Shown piece by piece: positions 1 to 9,011 of a stretch of DNA of 64,000 nucleotides. The DNA comes from Anaerolineae bacterium (GTDB taxonomy: Bacteria; Chloroflexota; Anaerolineae; Aggregatilineales; Phototrophicaceae). How positions within the stretch are numbered: position 1 is the stretch's first letter; each line of letters opens with the position of its first letter. The DNA lies in the NCBI GenBank assembly GCA_019912965.1, contig JAIOHM010000022.1, positions 62,001 through 126,000 of the forward strand. Direction: 5' to 3'. Position numbers and translations under genes: made by a program. A model generated the notes under the pieces. The model ran no database searches and was not told where the DNA came from. It was given only the letters and a program-made list of their open reading frames with translations.

Positions 1-1517
1 GTATCACCAGACCGAACCACATAGGTTTGCACCTGCCCAACAGGTGTTGCTGTTGCAGAAGCAGGAGGTGGAACGGTTCCACTCGAACCGGGAGTCGGGA
101 TAGTCAATTGCTGACCTGTACGAATGATATTCGGATTGGTAATTCCATTCAACTGCGACAGGGTCGCAATCGTCGTATTATAACGGGCAGCAATGCGTCC
201 TAAAGTATCACCAGATCGCACGGTGTAAACAAAGGTCGCAGGTTGAGACACAAACGGCGTTGCCGAAGGAACGGGTACATTGGGCGTAATTGTAGGAGTA
301 GAAGTAGCGGGTGCCGATAAACGAACCGGAACAACCAGCGATTGCCCCACCCGAATAAGCGCGCTTTGGGACAATCCATTAGCAGCAATGACCGCATCAA
401 TTGTGCTTCCATAAATCCGAGCCAATTCCACTACAGTATCACCAGGCCGCACAACATGAATTACCCGTCCCGGAAATTGATCGTTGATCTGACCCGTCGG
501 CGTAGCTGTCGGCAGAGATACAGTTGCCGTCGCAGGAATAATGATTTCCTGAGTTGGTGTGAATGTTGCTAAAGGTGTGAATGTTGGCTGTGGAGTCAGA
601 GTTGATAAGGGTGTAAATGTTGGCTGTGGGGTGAATGTGGCTACCACCACGGTATTCGTCGGCAACGGCGTATTGGTTGCAACCGAAACAGGTGTATTGG
701 TCAACACAATCCCTAGATCAGGGTCAGTGGGGGAAGCTGTTGGCACTGAAACAGTTTGAGTAGGGACAGGAGTATTTGTAGGAACTGGTGTGTTCGTAGG
801 AATCGATGTGTTCGTTGCCACAGGGGTTGAAGTAGACAACGGCGTTGAAGTAGAAACTGTTCCTGTTGCCAGTGTAAGCGACGCATCATCAATATAAATG
901 TTGCTGCTTTTGACAGGTGTGCTGACTGTTGAACGAACAAAAACAGTCACTGCATTACCGGAAGGGATAGATGTAACTGTGTACTCATTGTAAGCATCAT
1001 ATTGCACGACCCCAGTTGACCACACAATGCTACTACTGGTGCCATCCGTACCGCCGGCTGGATCAATACCAACCTGTACAACTACCCCACCATCATTTTC
1101 ACTAAGATTCACATCATCAAATGAACTTGACCAGACATAAACATAAGCCCTGAAACGCAGTTCAGCGCCAGATGCAACACCTGTGACTCGCTGGAAAACA
1201 CCGCCATCGTGAGTAGCAAAAAAAGTGTGATACTGTTGAGCATCTGTTCCGCTACGAATACGCGGAATACCCAACCCATTGCTGACGTCCGAAGCAGGAT
1301 AATATTGAGGTTCGACATTCTCTGAAAGCGATTGCCCGCCGCTAATAAACCAGGAAGACCAACCCTGTGCCAACTGAACAGTCTGGCTCTGTGTCTGGAA
1401 TGGCTTCTCAAAGCCAGGGTTAACCAGAAGGTTCTGACCCTGAGCATATACTGGCGCCCAAGCAACCAGCAACAAACACATAACAATAAAAACAGATTGT
1501 AAAAGTAGCTTTTTCAT
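1..1517 (-). CDS. Secreted LysM-repeat protein with Pro/Thr linker (3' end outside window)
   Basis: The reading frame is open from an ATG at 1515-1517 to the window edge, so the C-terminus is missing. The protein starts [22 protein letters not shown], a Sec signal peptide ending near VYA-QG. A beta-rich region of about 180 residues follows, opening [11 protein letters not shown], a start typical of carbohydrate-binding jelly-roll modules. A long Thr/Pro linker ([13 protein letters not shown] style) comes next. Two complete LysM modules are visible ([16 protein letters not shown] and [17 protein letters not shown]), and a third begins at the edge. LysM binds GlcNAc-containing polymers such as peptidoglycan, so an extracytoplasmic wall-associated role is likely. 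The start is supported by GGGGAG five bases upstream. Whether a catalytic domain follows cannot be seen. Confidence 0.85.
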   Translation of the reverse strand, partial: MKKLLLQSVFIVMCLLLVAWAPVYAQGQNLLVNPGFEKPFQTQSQTVQLAQGWSSWFISGGQSLSENVEPQYYPASDVSNGLGIPRIRSGTDAQQYHTFFATHDGGVFQRVTGVASGAELRFRAYVYVWSSSFDDVNLSENDGGVVVQVGIDPAGGTDGTSSSIVWSTGVVQYDAYNEYTVTSIPSGNAVTVFVRSTVSTPVKSSNIYIDDASLTLATGTVSTSTPLSTSTPVATNTSIPTNTPVPTNTPVPTQTVSVPTASPTDPDLGIVLTNTPVSVATNTPLPTNTVVVATFTPQPTFTPLSTLTPQPTFTPLATFTPTQEIIIPATATVSLPTATPTGQINDQFPGRVIHVVRPGDTVVELARIYGSTIDAVIAANGLSQSALIRVGQSLVVPVRLSAPATSTPTITPNVPVPSATPFVSQPATFVYTVRSGDTLGRIAARYNTTIATLSQLNGITNPNIIRTGQQLTIPTPGSSGTVPPPASATATPVGQVQTYVVRSGD

Positions 1518-1532
1518 GGCGACTCCCCAGAT

Positions 1533-1557
1533 TGGTTCGTGTCTAAGCGCCGAACCA
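1533..1557 (-). promoter_or_regulatory. 5'-leader hairpin of the LysM gene
   Basis: A perfect 7-bp inverted repeat (TGGTTCG at 1533-1539, CGAACCA at 1551-1557) with an 11-base loop lies a few bases upstream of the Shine-Dalgarno site (1523-1528). It would form in the mRNA leader. No T-run follows, so it is not a terminator. Its role is unknown. Confidence 0.35.
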
Positions 1558-1577
1558 GTAGCATGATGCACACATGA

Positions 1578-1607
1578 AGTATATAAGTTTTGTGCAAATC
1601 CGGCCAA
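1578..1607 (-). promoter_or_regulatory. Candidate sigma70-type promoter of the LysM gene
   Basis: On the minus strand, TTGGCC (1602-1607) and TATACT (1578-1583) are separated by 18 bases, about 60 bases upstream of the start codon. TATACT recurs as the -10 of several genes in this window, which supports the reading. Confidence 0.5.
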
Positions 1608-1651
1608 ATGGTTTTGAACTTAACGTTGATGATAGCATATCGGGACAATTG

Positions 1652-1680
1652 AAAACAAAAGGCGAGCCAATTTACTCGCC
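1652..1680 (-). terminator. Rho-independent terminator of the receiver-domain gene
   Basis: On the minus strand GGCGAG and CTCGCC (1675-1680 and 1661-1666) form a 6-bp stem followed by TTTTGTTTT. A second short hairpin (ATTGCTT/AAGCAAT) lies just before it. The position fits the end of the gene at 1720. Confidence 0.65.
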
Positions 1681-1719
1681 ACCATTGCTTCACAAGCAAT
1701 AAGAAATTAAACAATTGAA

Positions 1720-2100
1720 TCAGGCTTTTTTGGAAAGCACTTTGGATACGCTTTTCAATAGCTCTGCCGGTCCAAATGGCTTGGTAATGTAATCGTCAAC
1801 CTTCGCAATGTGCAATCCCAGCACTTTATCGATGCTCTGAGCACGTGCTGTAACCACAATTACAGGAATATGATTCGTGTGTTGGTTGGCTTTCAGCCGC
1901 TGATACACTTCCCAGCCATCCATATCGGGCATCATCAAATCTAGCAAAACGAGTTTGGGCTGCAAATCTTCAACCATCTGCAAACCCTCCATTCCACCCG
2001 GCGCACCAACCACCTCAAACCCTTCACGGGAAAGGATCAGTCTAACGAGATCAATCATCTCAGGTTCATCTTCAATGCACACGACACGGACTGATGCCAT
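1720..2100 (-). CDS. Single-domain response regulator (receiver protein)
   Basis: 126 residues consisting of one CheY-like receiver domain and no output domain. The acidic pocket (EDE at 10-12), phospho-acceptor Asp54 (LLDLMMPD), Thr84 (VVTARA) and Lys107 (DYITKPFG) are all present, so phosphorylation should be possible. I place the start at the ATG at 2100 (MASVRVV) because it aligns with the usual receiver start; GGAGG lies 11 bases upstream. The frame is open further to 2145. No kinase is adjacent; the two histidine-kinase-like genes in the window are far away, so its partner is unknown. Such stand-alone receivers act by protein-protein contact. Confidence 0.88.
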   Translation of the reverse strand: MASVRVVCIEDEPEMIDLVRLILSREGFEVVGAPGGMEGLQMVEDLQPKLVLLDLMMPDMDGWEVYQRLKANQHTNHIPVIVVTARAQSIDKVLGLHIAKVDDYITKPFGPAELLKSVSKVLSKKA

Positions 2101-2258
2101 AATCCCCATTGCCTCCACCATGAATGGCCTGCCAGATAAGTACAAACTCAGTCTACCATAAGGAATTTCGCTGTGTCTATAAATGTTTTAACAATTCTTG
2201 CCTGATGAGAATCCATTATCATCGCAATCCTTTCCTAGTGACACGCCCTAAGCCGATG

Positions 2259-2264
2259 TATACT
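2259..2264 (+). promoter_or_regulatory. Candidate -10 element of sucC
   Basis: TATACT lies about 50 bases upstream of the GTG start. No convincing -35 is seen at 17 bases; GTGACA at 2238-2243 would have a spacer of only 15. The 2101-2315 gap holds nothing else that I can recognise. Confidence 0.35.
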
Positions 2265-2315
2265 CATCAGAAGCATTTGTTTCTCTATAATCACGTTGTA
2301 GTCGGAGGTCAATCC

Positions 2316-3473
2316 GTGAATCTACACGAATATCAATCGAAATTCCGGTTTGCCGAATTTGGCATTCCCGTCCCGCATGGCAAAACAGCTACCACACCGC
2401 AGGAAGTCTATGAAGTTGCCCGCGAATTAGGCGGCCCAGTAGTAGTAAAATCCCAGGTACTCGTTGGTGGTCGTGGCAAAGCAGGCGGCATTAAAGTTGC
2501 TCAAACACCTGAGCAAGCTGAACAGGTCGCCAACTCTATACTGGGCATGAACATCAAAGGATTAATTGTCCGCAAAGTGCTGGTTGATCCAGCTTCTAAC
2601 ATCGCCAGCGAGATTTATCTTGGCATTACCAATGATCGGGCAGCTGGCAAACCAGTCATTATGGCCTCATCAGAAGGTGGTGTTGAGATCGAAATCGTTG
2701 CTAAAGAAAAGCCTGAAGCTATTATCCGCGAACATATCGACCCTTTCCTCGGCCTCCTGGATTATCAGGCACGCAACCTTGCAAGCGGAATAAACCTTCC
2801 CCACGAACACTGGAAATTATTCTCCAAAATTGCCAGTAGCCTCTATAAATGCTTCTTGGCGAGCGATGCTGTACTAGCGGAAATCAACCCACTGGTTATC
2901 ACCAAAGAAAATCAATTACTTGCACTTGATGGCAAGATGATTATTGACGACAATTCGCTCTACCGCCATGTTGATCTGGCTGAAATGCGTGATACTGATG
3001 CTGAGCCAAAAGAGGAAACCCAGGCGCGGGCAGCAGGTATTAGCTATGTAAAGCTCAACGGCCAGATTGGGTGTATGGTCAATGGCGCGGGGCTCGCCAT
3101 GACAACAATGGATATGACCAAGCTGTACGGCGGTGATGAAATCGGCCCAGCTAACTTTCTGGACATTGGCGGGGGAGCACAGGCAAATAAAGTCGCAGCG
3201 GCCTTACGCATTATCCTGGCTGATCCCAATGTAAAATCCGTTCTTTTCAATATCTTCGGAGGTATCACACGCTGCGATGAAGTTGCGCGTGGTATTTTGC
3301 AGGCACTGGATGAAGTCAAAACTACCGTTCCAATGGTGATCCGTTTAGCAGGGACTAACGCCGAAGAGGGACGCGCTATCATTGACTCAGCAACAATCCC
3401 TAATCTATCCAGTGCAGCAACATTGACAGAAGCAGCCAAGAAAGCAGTCGAAGCTGCACGAGGAGCGAAATAA
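2316..3473 (+). CDS. sucC: Succinyl-CoA synthetase beta subunit (ADP/GDP-forming)
   Basis: 385 residues, the normal length for SucC. It couples succinyl-CoA cleavage to nucleotide phosphorylation in the TCA cycle, as a heteromer with SucD. The N-terminal ATP-grasp domain begins [21 protein letters not shown] and includes the glycine-rich [11 protein letters not shown]. The C-terminal CoA-ligase domain has [14 protein letters not shown] choose the GTG at 2316 because GGAGG (2304-2308) sits seven bases upstream and the protein then starts where the family starts. The open frame extends upstream to 2124, but that stretch is not SucC-like. The stop overlaps sucD by one base, so the two are translationally coupled. 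Confidence 0.97.
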   Translation: MNLHEYQSKFRFAEFGIPVPHGKTATTPQEVYEVARELGGPVVVKSQVLVGGRGKAGGIKVAQTPEQAEQVANSILGMNIKGLIVRKVLVDPASNIASEIYLGITNDRAAGKPVIMASSEGGVEIEIVAKEKPEAIIREHIDPFLGLLDYQARNLASGINLPHEHWKLFSKIASSLYKCFLASDAVLAEINPLVITKENQLLALDGKMIIDDNSLYRHVDLAEMRDTDAEPKEETQARAAGISYVKLNGQIGCMVNGAGLAMTTMDMTKLYGGDEIGPANFLDIGGGAQANKVAAALRIILADPNVKSVLFNIFGGITRCDEVARGILQALDEVKTTVPMVIRLAGTNAEEGRAIIDSATIPNLSSAATLTEAAKKAVEAARGAK

Positions 3474-4330
3474 TGGCAATCCTGGCAGATAAGAACACAC
3501 GCCTCTTGGTTCAAGGTATCACAGGGCGTGAAGGTAGTTTTCATACCAAGCAAATGATCGAATATGGCACCAATGTTGTCGGTGGCGTAACCCCTGGCAA
3601 GGGTGGTGAATGGGTTCATGGCAAACCCGTTTTTGATACTGTGAAAAAAGCGATTGACGCTACAGGAGCAAATGCCAGCATCATCTATGCACCAGCAGCC
3701 TTTGCCCCCGACGCAATTTATGAGGCGGTCGATGGTGGCATGGAATTGATCGTCTGTATTACCGAAGGTGTGCCCATTCTGGACATGATGCGGGTATATG
3801 CTCATGTTGCACAGAGCAAGAGCCGTCTTGTCGGCCCTAATTGTCCAGGATTACTTACCCCGGGACAGGCTAAGGTTGGTATTATGCCGGGCTACATTGC
3901 TCAACCAGGAAACGTTGGGGTTGTTTCTAAGAGTGGTACACTGACTTATGAAGTCGTATTTGCCCTCTCCCAAGCTGGGATGGGACAATCTACCTGCATT
4001 GGGATTGGTGGCGACCCAGTAATTGGCACAAACTTCGTTGATGTACTTCGGATGTTCGAAGACGATCCAGAAACCGAAAAAGTGGTTCTGATCGGTGAGA
4101 TAGGTGGACGTGCCGAAGTTGATGCTGCTGAATTCATTAAGGCACACATGACCAAACCAGTTGCGGCATTCATCGCGGGCAAGAGTGCCCCGCCCGGCAC
4201 CCGTATGGGACATGCAGGCGCAATTATTGAAGGTGGTGAAGGTACAGCAACCGAAAAAATCAATGCATTGCTTGATGCAGGCGCTAAAGTTGCTGACAAT
4301 CCCGAACAAATCCCCGGTTTGCTCAAGTAA
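3473..4330 (+). CDS. sucD: Succinyl-CoA synthetase alpha subunit
   Basis: 285 residues, the standard SucD length. It has an N-terminal CoA-binding Rossmann domain ([16 protein letters not shown]) and a C-terminal ligase domain. The phosphohistidine loop [13 protein letters not shown] is intact. It starts inside the sucC stop codon (TAATG) and ends before a strong inverted repeat at 4343-4369. Together with sucC it forms a two-gene operon for the succinyl-CoA to succinate step. Confidence 0.97.
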   Translation: MAILADKNTRLLVQGITGREGSFHTKQMIEYGTNVVGGVTPGKGGEWVHGKPVFDTVKKAIDATGANASIIYAPAAFAPDAIYEAVDGGMELIVCITEGVPILDMMRVYAHVAQSKSRLVGPNCPGLLTPGQAKVGIMPGYIAQPGNVGVVSKSGTLTYEVVFALSQAGMGQSTCIGIGGDPVIGTNFVDVLRMFEDDPETEKVVLIGEIGGRAEVDAAEFIKAHMTKPVAAFIAGKSAPPGTRMGHAGAIIEGGEGTATEKINALLDAGAKVADNPEQIPGLLK

Positions 4331-4342
4331 AACACTGGTCAT

Positions 4343-4369
4343 ACAGGCGCGTCGATCTAACGCGCCTGT
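4343..4369. terminator. Strong hairpin between sucD and the moxR remnant
   Basis: A perfect 10-bp inverted repeat (ACAGGCGCGT at 4343-4352, ACGCGCCTGT at 4360-4369) has a 7-base loop. It lies between convergent units and probably ends sucCD transcription, although no good T-run follows on either strand. Confidence 0.5.
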
Positions 4370-5120
4370 CATTGATTTATAACTTCAAGAGCACTTTCTG
4401 GTATCCACCCCTGACGACCGTCTGCAACTTCAAACCACATCCACTTACCTCGCACCTCTACCAGATTAACTTCTATGACTGAGTGCAGTTTAAATAATTC
4501 AAGATAATCTTCATTTGGGGCGGGCAGTGGTTCACCTGACATCCGATCCATAATGACCCTTTCTTCCGCCCGATCAGGATACTTGACAATCACTTTGAGC
4601 ATAAAACGGTCAAGCTGAGCTTCTGGTAGCGGATATGTTCCTTCTTGTTCAATCGGGTTTTGAGTAGCCAAAACAACAAAAGGGGGTTGAAGAGCATATG
4701 TTTGACCACCAAATGTAACCTGCCGCTCCTCCATTGCTTCTAACAAAGCAGATTGTACTTTTGCCGGGGCACGATTGATCTCATCTGCGAGAACAATGTT
4801 ACCAAAAATCGGCCCGGGGCGTGAGGAAAATTCACCTGTGCGGGATTATAAATTTGGGTACCAATAAGATCAGGAGGAAGTAAATCTGGCGTGAACTGAA
4901 TACGCTGGAATTGGCACTGATCGTTGACGCTAAGGCTCTGACAACAAGTGTTTTAGCAAGTCCAGGAACACCTTCAATCAGAATATGCCCGTTAGATAAC
5001 AATGCAATCAAAATCCGATTGATAAGCTGTTCCTGACCAACGACAATACGGCTAACCTCCGTAACCACATCTTGCAAAAGTCGGCTTCACGCTTAATTCA
5101 TTCGTTGAGCTGCTGAACTG
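4369..5120 (-). pseudogene. Decayed MoxR-type AAA ATPase fused to the end of an SH3-like protein
   Basis: Read on the minus strand, this is a MoxR ATPase in pieces. One frame gives VVGQEQLINRILIALLSNGH and the P-loop GVPGLAKT. A second gives FQRIQFTPDLLPPDLIGTQ. A third gives [20 protein letters not shown] followed by the sensor region [20 protein letters not shown]. Restoring one base at each of three short homopolymers (near 5076, 4913 and 4835) would rejoin the frames. An in-frame TGA also lies at 5098-5100, and no good start codon is visible. After MSGEPLPAP (about 4515) the MoxR C-terminal domain is missing. It is replaced by an SH3-like tail ([19 protein letters not shown] ... [14 protein letters not shown]), as found in BatE-like proteins encoded downstream of moxR in other genomes. 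I infer an internal deletion that removed the rest of a moxR-bat operon. Homopolymer errors could explain the frameshifts, but not the deletion. Confidence 0.8.
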
Positions 5121-5243
5121 AGTTTATTTCTATTCCCTTGAAAGCCGTGTTATTGTACCGCGAGTATTGGGTCGAAAATGAGAGTTGTCCAGATAATTTC
5201 ATTGCGCCTAATGCTCATCCTGTGAGTTTGCAACCATAAACTG

Positions 5244-5249
5244 TATAAT
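5244..5249 (+). promoter_or_regulatory. Candidate -10 of ftsH
   Basis: A perfect TATAAT hexamer lies upstream of ftsH. No matching -35 sits at the usual distance. Transcription from here would begin only a few bases before the small frame at 5261. Confidence 0.4.
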
Positions 5250-5260
5250 AATCGGATTAT

Positions 5261-5350
5261 ATGAGCAAGAAACCGCTTGAGTTGCCATTCCATCAATTAC
5301 GATCCACACTGCTCACGCGAAAGATTCCTGGGGAGGCACAAAATGAATAA
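5261..5350 (+). CDS. Possible 29-residue leader peptide overlapping the ftsH start
   Basis: ATG at 5261 opens a 29-codon frame ([15 protein letters not shown]...) that stops at TAA 5348-5350, three codons into ftsH in another frame. TATAAT at 5244-5249 would place the transcript start around 5256, so the peptide would be read almost leaderless. The overlap would suit translational coupling to ftsH. No homologue is recognised and the frame may be chance. Confidence 0.25.
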   Translation: MSKKPLELPFHQLRSTLLTRKIPGEAQNE

Positions 5351-7295
5351 TCTCCGGACACGAAATGTGCTGCTTTACGTCTTTATCATTGGTCTGATAT
5401 TGGCTGTTATTCTGCTTTTCTTCAATGGCAGCAACCCGCAATCTAGTGAAATACAATTTACTGAGTTAGTACGGCGGGTAAAAGAAGGTGATGTTGCCAG
5501 TATTCGAGTAATTGGTGATCGTCTCACCATCACATTCTCTGATCGGGTCGTATCCGCTACTTCAAAAGCGACAGAATCCACTGCCCAAGAACAACTGCTT
5601 CAATTTGGTGTGACGAGTGATCAGATCAACAAAATTAATTGGTCATTCGACGAGCCAAGTAACTGGCCTGCACTAGGTCTGAGTTTACTTGCCACATTAC
5701 TACCATTTCTGTTGATTGGTGGATTGATTTTCTTCATGCTCCGTCAGGCTCAAGGCAGTAACAATCAGGCAATGGCGTTTGGCAAAAGCCGGGCACGCAT
5801 GTTCAGCAGCGATCAGCCTAATATCACATTTGAAGATGTTGCAGGTGCTGAGGAGGCTAAAGAAGAATTAGCAGAGGTTGTCGAATTTCTTAAAGAACCT
5901 GAGAAGTTCATCCAGCTTGGCGCACGCATTCCTAAAGGGGTACTGCTCATTGGTAGCCCTGGTACGGGCAAAACGCTTCTAGCGAAAGCAGTTGCGGGGG
6001 AGGCTGGAGCACCATTCTTCAGTATCTCTGGCTCAGAATTCGTCGAAATGTTCGTCGGTGTTGGAGCATCGCGTGTTCGTGACTTGTTCAATCAGGCCAA
6101 ACGTCACAGCCCATGTATCATTTTCATTGACGAAATTGATGCCGTCGGACGCCAGCGCGGTGCGGGTTTAGGCGGCAGCCACGATGAACGCGAACAAACC
6201 CTGAATCAGATTCTCGTCGAGATGGATGGATTCGATACTGACACAAATATTATAGTCGTTGCTGCTACAAATCGACCAGATATTCTCGATCCTGCACTCA
6301 CTCGTCCTGGTCGTTTTGATCGCCGTGTCGTACTGGATCATCCCGATGTAAAGGGACGCGAGGCGATTTTAAAAGTCCATGTGCGAGGCAAACCTTTGGC
6401 CTCTGATGTTGATCTGAATATCCTTGCCAAAGTAACACCTGGATTTGTAGGGGCAGATATTGAAAATATGGTCAATGAAGCGGCTATCCTGGCAGCCCGC
6501 AAAAACAAAAAAACCATCAATGACCGTGACTTTCAAGAAGCTATTGAGCGCGCATTGTTAGGGCCTGAGCGCAAAAGCCGAGTTATCAACAAACAGGAGC
6601 AAAACATTACAGCTTATCATGAGGCTGGTCATGCTCTCGCTGGTTATCTGCTTCCTCACAGCGATCCAGTCCGCAAAGTGACTATTATTCCAAGAGGCAT
6701 GAGTGGTGGTTCCACACTATTCATTCCTGAACAGGACATCGGCTATGTCAGCCGTTCACGAATGAAAAACCAACTCATCATGGCATTGGGAGGGCGGGCA
6801 GCAGAAGAAATTGTCTTTAGCGAGATTACAACAGGGGCAGCAAGTGACCTTGAGCAAGTGACCCGAATTGCCCGCGCAATGGTCAAACGTTTTGGGATGA
6901 GCGACAAACTTGGTCCCATGATGTTTGGACAAAAGGAAGAGATGATTTTTCTAGGACGTGAAATTTCCGAACAACGTGATTACAGCGAAGCTATCGCAGA
7001 GGAAATCGATGCTGAAGTACGTTTGCTCATTACAAATGCCTATGATGAGGCCAAGCGACTATTAAATGAAAATCGAGCTAAACTCGATACATTAGCGCAG
7101 CGATTGCTGGAAGTAGAAACCATTGATGCTGATGAATTTTTGGTGTTGATGAACGGCTTAACATCCGCTTCCTCTACAGAAAAGCTTCCCCCTACTACAG
7201 CAACATCAACCCGTTCCACGCCTACTGATTCGAAACAGCAATCAGACGATAATAAGCTCGGCAAATCTTTAGGCCCAGCACCCACCCCAGCCTAG
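5343..7295 (+). CDS. ftsH: ATP-dependent zinc metalloprotease FtsH
   Basis: 650 residues, full length. The N-terminus has a membrane segment ([18 protein letters not shown]), a periplasmic domain and a second membrane segment ([20 protein letters not shown]). The AAA+ domain carries Walker A GSPGTGKT, Walker B IIFIDEID and the second region of homology ([10 protein letters not shown]). The M41 zinc site is HEAGH, with a downstream [10 protein letters not shown] helix supplying the third ligand. The C-terminal Ser/Thr/Pro tail is variable. It degrades membrane and regulatory proteins in hexameric form. The ATG at 5343 is chosen because GGGAGG is six bases upstream and it matches the family start; the frame is open from 5277. 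Confidence 0.97.
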   Translation: MNNLRTRNVLLYVFIIGLILAVILLFFNGSNPQSSEIQFTELVRRVKEGDVASIRVIGDRLTITFSDRVVSATSKATESTAQEQLLQFGVTSDQINKINWSFDEPSNWPALGLSLLATLLPFLLIGGLIFFMLRQAQGSNNQAMAFGKSRARMFSSDQPNITFEDVAGAEEAKEELAEVVEFLKEPEKFIQLGARIPKGVLLIGSPGTGKTLLAKAVAGEAGAPFFSISGSEFVEMFVGVGASRVRDLFNQAKRHSPCIIFIDEIDAVGRQRGAGLGGSHDEREQTLNQILVEMDGFDTDTNIIVVAATNRPDILDPALTRPGRFDRRVVLDHPDVKGREAILKVHVRGKPLASDVDLNILAKVTPGFVGADIENMVNEAAILAARKNKKTINDRDFQEAIERALLGPERKSRVINKQEQNITAYHEAGHALAGYLLPHSDPVRKVTIIPRGMSGGSTLFIPEQDIGYVSRSRMKNQLIMALGGRAAEEIVFSEITTGAASDLEQVTRIARAMVKRFGMSDKLGPMMFGQKEEMIFLGREISEQRDYSEAIAEEIDAEVRLLITNAYDEAKRLLNENRAKLDTLAQRLLEVETIDADEFLVLMNGLTSASSTEKLPPTTATSTRSTPTDSKQQSDDNKLGKSLGPAPTPA

Positions 7296-7314
7296 CGCTC
7301 ACTATTGGAACGAA

Positions 7315-7344
7315 GGACAAGTTGCTGATCAAGACAGCTTGTCC
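7315..7344 (+). terminator. Weak terminator-like hairpin after ftsH
   Basis: GGACAAG (7315-7321) pairs with CTTGTCC (7338-7344), with a smaller inner CTG/CAG pairing. Only a short T-rich stretch follows (CGTTTAG), so termination strength is doubtful. It lies between the convergent ends of ftsH and the small membrane gene. Confidence 0.35.
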
Positions 7345-7352
7345 CGTTTAGA

Positions 7353-7646
7353 TCAGAATAACTGACAAAAATTCATCGCATAGGGATTCGCATTACAACT
7401 GGTGATAACCCATACCAGAGTTGCAATCCCACCACAAATGAACAAAAACACCAAACAGCCACACCATGCGGCCGGGCCACCACCAATAATACTGCCGAAA
7501 AACTCAAAAATTCCCAAGAATGTCGTCAAAGTCGTTCCAATCAGTTGCAGACCAAACATGACCAGTAGACCAACAACACATAAAAAAACACAGCCTATTG
7601 CCAGTAGAAGCATTGTACCTATATCGACATTCTGCAAAAATTCCAT
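7353..7646 (-). CDS. Small membrane protein of unknown function
   Basis: 97 residues from the ATG at 7646; GGAG lies six bases upstream, and the frame can also be read from a TTG at 7658. There are two hydrophobic spans: MLLLAIGCVFLCVVGLLVMFGLQL near the start and WCGCLVFLFICGGIATLVWVI near the end, with a glycine-rich turn (GSIIGGGPAA) between. The Cys content is high for its size (WCGC). I do not recognise a family. It follows another membrane-anchored gene on the same strand at a short distance, so the two may be co-transcribed. Confidence 0.65.
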   Translation of the reverse strand: MEFLQNVDIGTMLLLAIGCVFLCVVGLLVMFGLQLIGTTLTTFLGIFEFFGSIIGGGPAAWCGCLVFLFICGGIATLVWVITSCNANPYAMNFCQLF

Positions 7647-7685
7647 CATGAACTCCAAATTTTCGACTGGCAGATAAAAATCAAG

Positions 7686-8111
7686 CTATTCGGAAGAAGG
7701 ACAAACATCCGAATAAGTTGTTGTTAATGTCCATTGATTGCCATTATATGCATAACAATCGCAGTAACGTGTTGTAGTCCCCTGTCCCATCCATAATACA
7801 AAACTCACATCAGTCTGGAGACAGACATTGTTGGCATTTCCTAATAAATGCAGCGTAGGATGCGCAATTGCAATACCGCGTTCACGCGATTCGTTGATCA
7901 ACCATATCCGTAATGACTGTCCTGGAACGTCACCCAAGTTGATAGTAATTTCGCCCTGTGAAGCCAGCGTCAAGCAGAAACAGGGGGTAAGAAGCAAAAT
8001 GATCCAGAATGCTAATCCAATGAAACATCCTGCCCGGTGCACAATCTTTTGAGGCCCTGATGGTAAAGTAAATAGTGTGGACGGAGTAGATTTCAGTTTT
8101 TGTTCAGACAT
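7686..8111 (-). CDS. Membrane-anchored extracytoplasmic protein, unknown function
   Basis: 141 residues. A 27-residue cytoplasmic tail is followed by one membrane span (GCFIGLAFWIILLLTPCFCLTLAS). An outside domain of about 90 residues follows with four or five cysteines (NNVCLQ, RYCDCYAY, SDVCPSS), suggesting disulfides. No domain is recognised. The next gene downstream, at 7353, is also a small Cys-containing membrane protein, and the pair may work together. An N-in topology with an exported C-terminus is inferred from the charged start. Confidence 0.65.
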   Translation of the reverse strand: MSEQKLKSTPSTLFTLPSGPQKIVHRAGCFIGLAFWIILLLTPCFCLTLASQGEITINLGDVPGQSLRIWLINESRERGIAIAHPTLHLLGNANNVCLQTDVSFVLWMGQGTTTRYCDCYAYNGNQWTLTTTYSDVCPSSE

Positions 8112-8219
8112 TCAATGACCAATCACATGGGTGGGAGGAACCTAACCTGGAAAGGTTGAATATTATCCATTATCAATACTCGAAGATGGGCAAACTGAGG
8201 TAGAGCGCAACATATTTTA

Positions 8220-8369
8220 TTAAAGCCGCCTAATGACGATAGCCATAGCCAAACCAACCTGCACCAAAATCACGGACGCACCATGAAAAAATCCGTGATA
8301 ATTATATCGTGCGAGTTCCAGGTTGAACAACAACGCCGCTACTATCAATCCGCTAAGCCCAATAAACAT
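8220..8369 (-). CDS. 49-residue membrane protein downstream of a Nudix gene
   Basis: The ATG at 8367-8369 opens a 49-codon frame ending TAA at 8220-8222. The protein has two hydrophobic helices (MFIGLSGLIVAALLFNLEL and ASVILVQVGLAMAIVI) separated by a short polar loop (ARYNYHGFFHG) and ends IRRL, a plausible hairpin in the membrane with a basic cytoplasmic end. It begins 12 bases after the Nudix stop on the same strand. The Shine-Dalgarno site is weak, so expression would depend on coupling. No family is recognised. Confidence 0.55.
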   Translation of the reverse strand: MFIGLSGLIVAALLFNLELARYNYHGFFHGASVILVQVGLAMAIVIRRL

Positions 8370-8381
8370 TATGCATCAGAC

Positions 8382-8891
8382 CTACTCTGCAAATCGCATC
8401 CGAATACAATCATCACTATCGTAGCTGACATGCACAAATAGAGGATGATCCATCGGTTTCATTTCCAAGATACGAGGCAAAATAAACGGTAAATCTTCTA
8501 CCAGATCAAATTGGTGTGCCTGATTTTTCGGAATCCAATACAATGTGCCTTCATCATTAGCAACCACTATCCGACTATCGCTGATTGCGGTGAACACAAA
8601 CAACACAATGCCTGTCGTCTGATTCGCGTCAATATTGTAAATTGCTCGCAACCATAAGTTGCGAACATTTAGTCCTGTTTCTTCGAAAATCTCTCGTTTT
8701 GCACTACCTAAAGGCTCTTCGTCTCGCTCAATATGACCACCAACTCCATTATAACGATTCGGGAATATCCGCTTATGAGGTGACCGTTTCATTAAGAGCA
8801 CATCATCGCCATTCGTCACAAAACAAAGCGTCCGCGGAATGGTCAACCATCGCCCTTGTGTAGCGTTTGCGCCCTGCTCAGATGCTCCCAT
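8382..8891 (-). CDS. Nudix hydrolase (8-oxo-dGTPase-like)
   Basis: About 169 residues. The Nudix box is complete: GGHIERDEEPLGSAKREIFEETGL, matching GX5EX7REUXEEXGU. Such enzymes cleave nucleoside diphosphates linked to another moiety, and the PRTLCFVTNGDDVLLMKRSP start resembles MutT-type sanitising enzymes. Substrate cannot be told. I choose the ATG at 8891 because AGGAG lies eight bases upstream. The frame stays open to 8990, adding 33 residues with no family similarity that I can see. The gene is divergent from the ParB/SerK-like gene at 9012 and is followed by a tiny membrane protein. Confidence 0.88.
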   Translation of the reverse strand: MGASEQGANATQGRWLTIPRTLCFVTNGDDVLLMKRSPHKRIFPNRYNGVGGHIERDEEPLGSAKREIFEETGLNVRNLWLRAIYNIDANQTTGIVLFVFTAISDSRIVVANDEGTLYWIPKNQAHQFDLVEDLPFILPRILEMKPMDHPLFVHVSYDSDDCIRMRFAE

Positions 8892-9011
8892 ATTGATTTC
8901 TCCTAATTTTTGTGCAACTTCAACACGCATCTTTGTAGCAATTGTCCGATCACTTGGTTCATGATAATCTACGATTAGCCAATTCGGCACCGTTCAACTA
9001 GGACATCACCC

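Noticed and set aside
540..860. Short repeats in the first kilobase as a CRISPR or satellite array
   Set aside because: The repeats encode a Thr/Pro linker in frame ([11 protein letters not shown] style). Unit length varies and there are no unique spacers.
3044..3805. 253-codon open frame antisense to sucC/sucD
   Set aside because: Shadow frame; both sucC and sucD are complete and conserved on the other strand.
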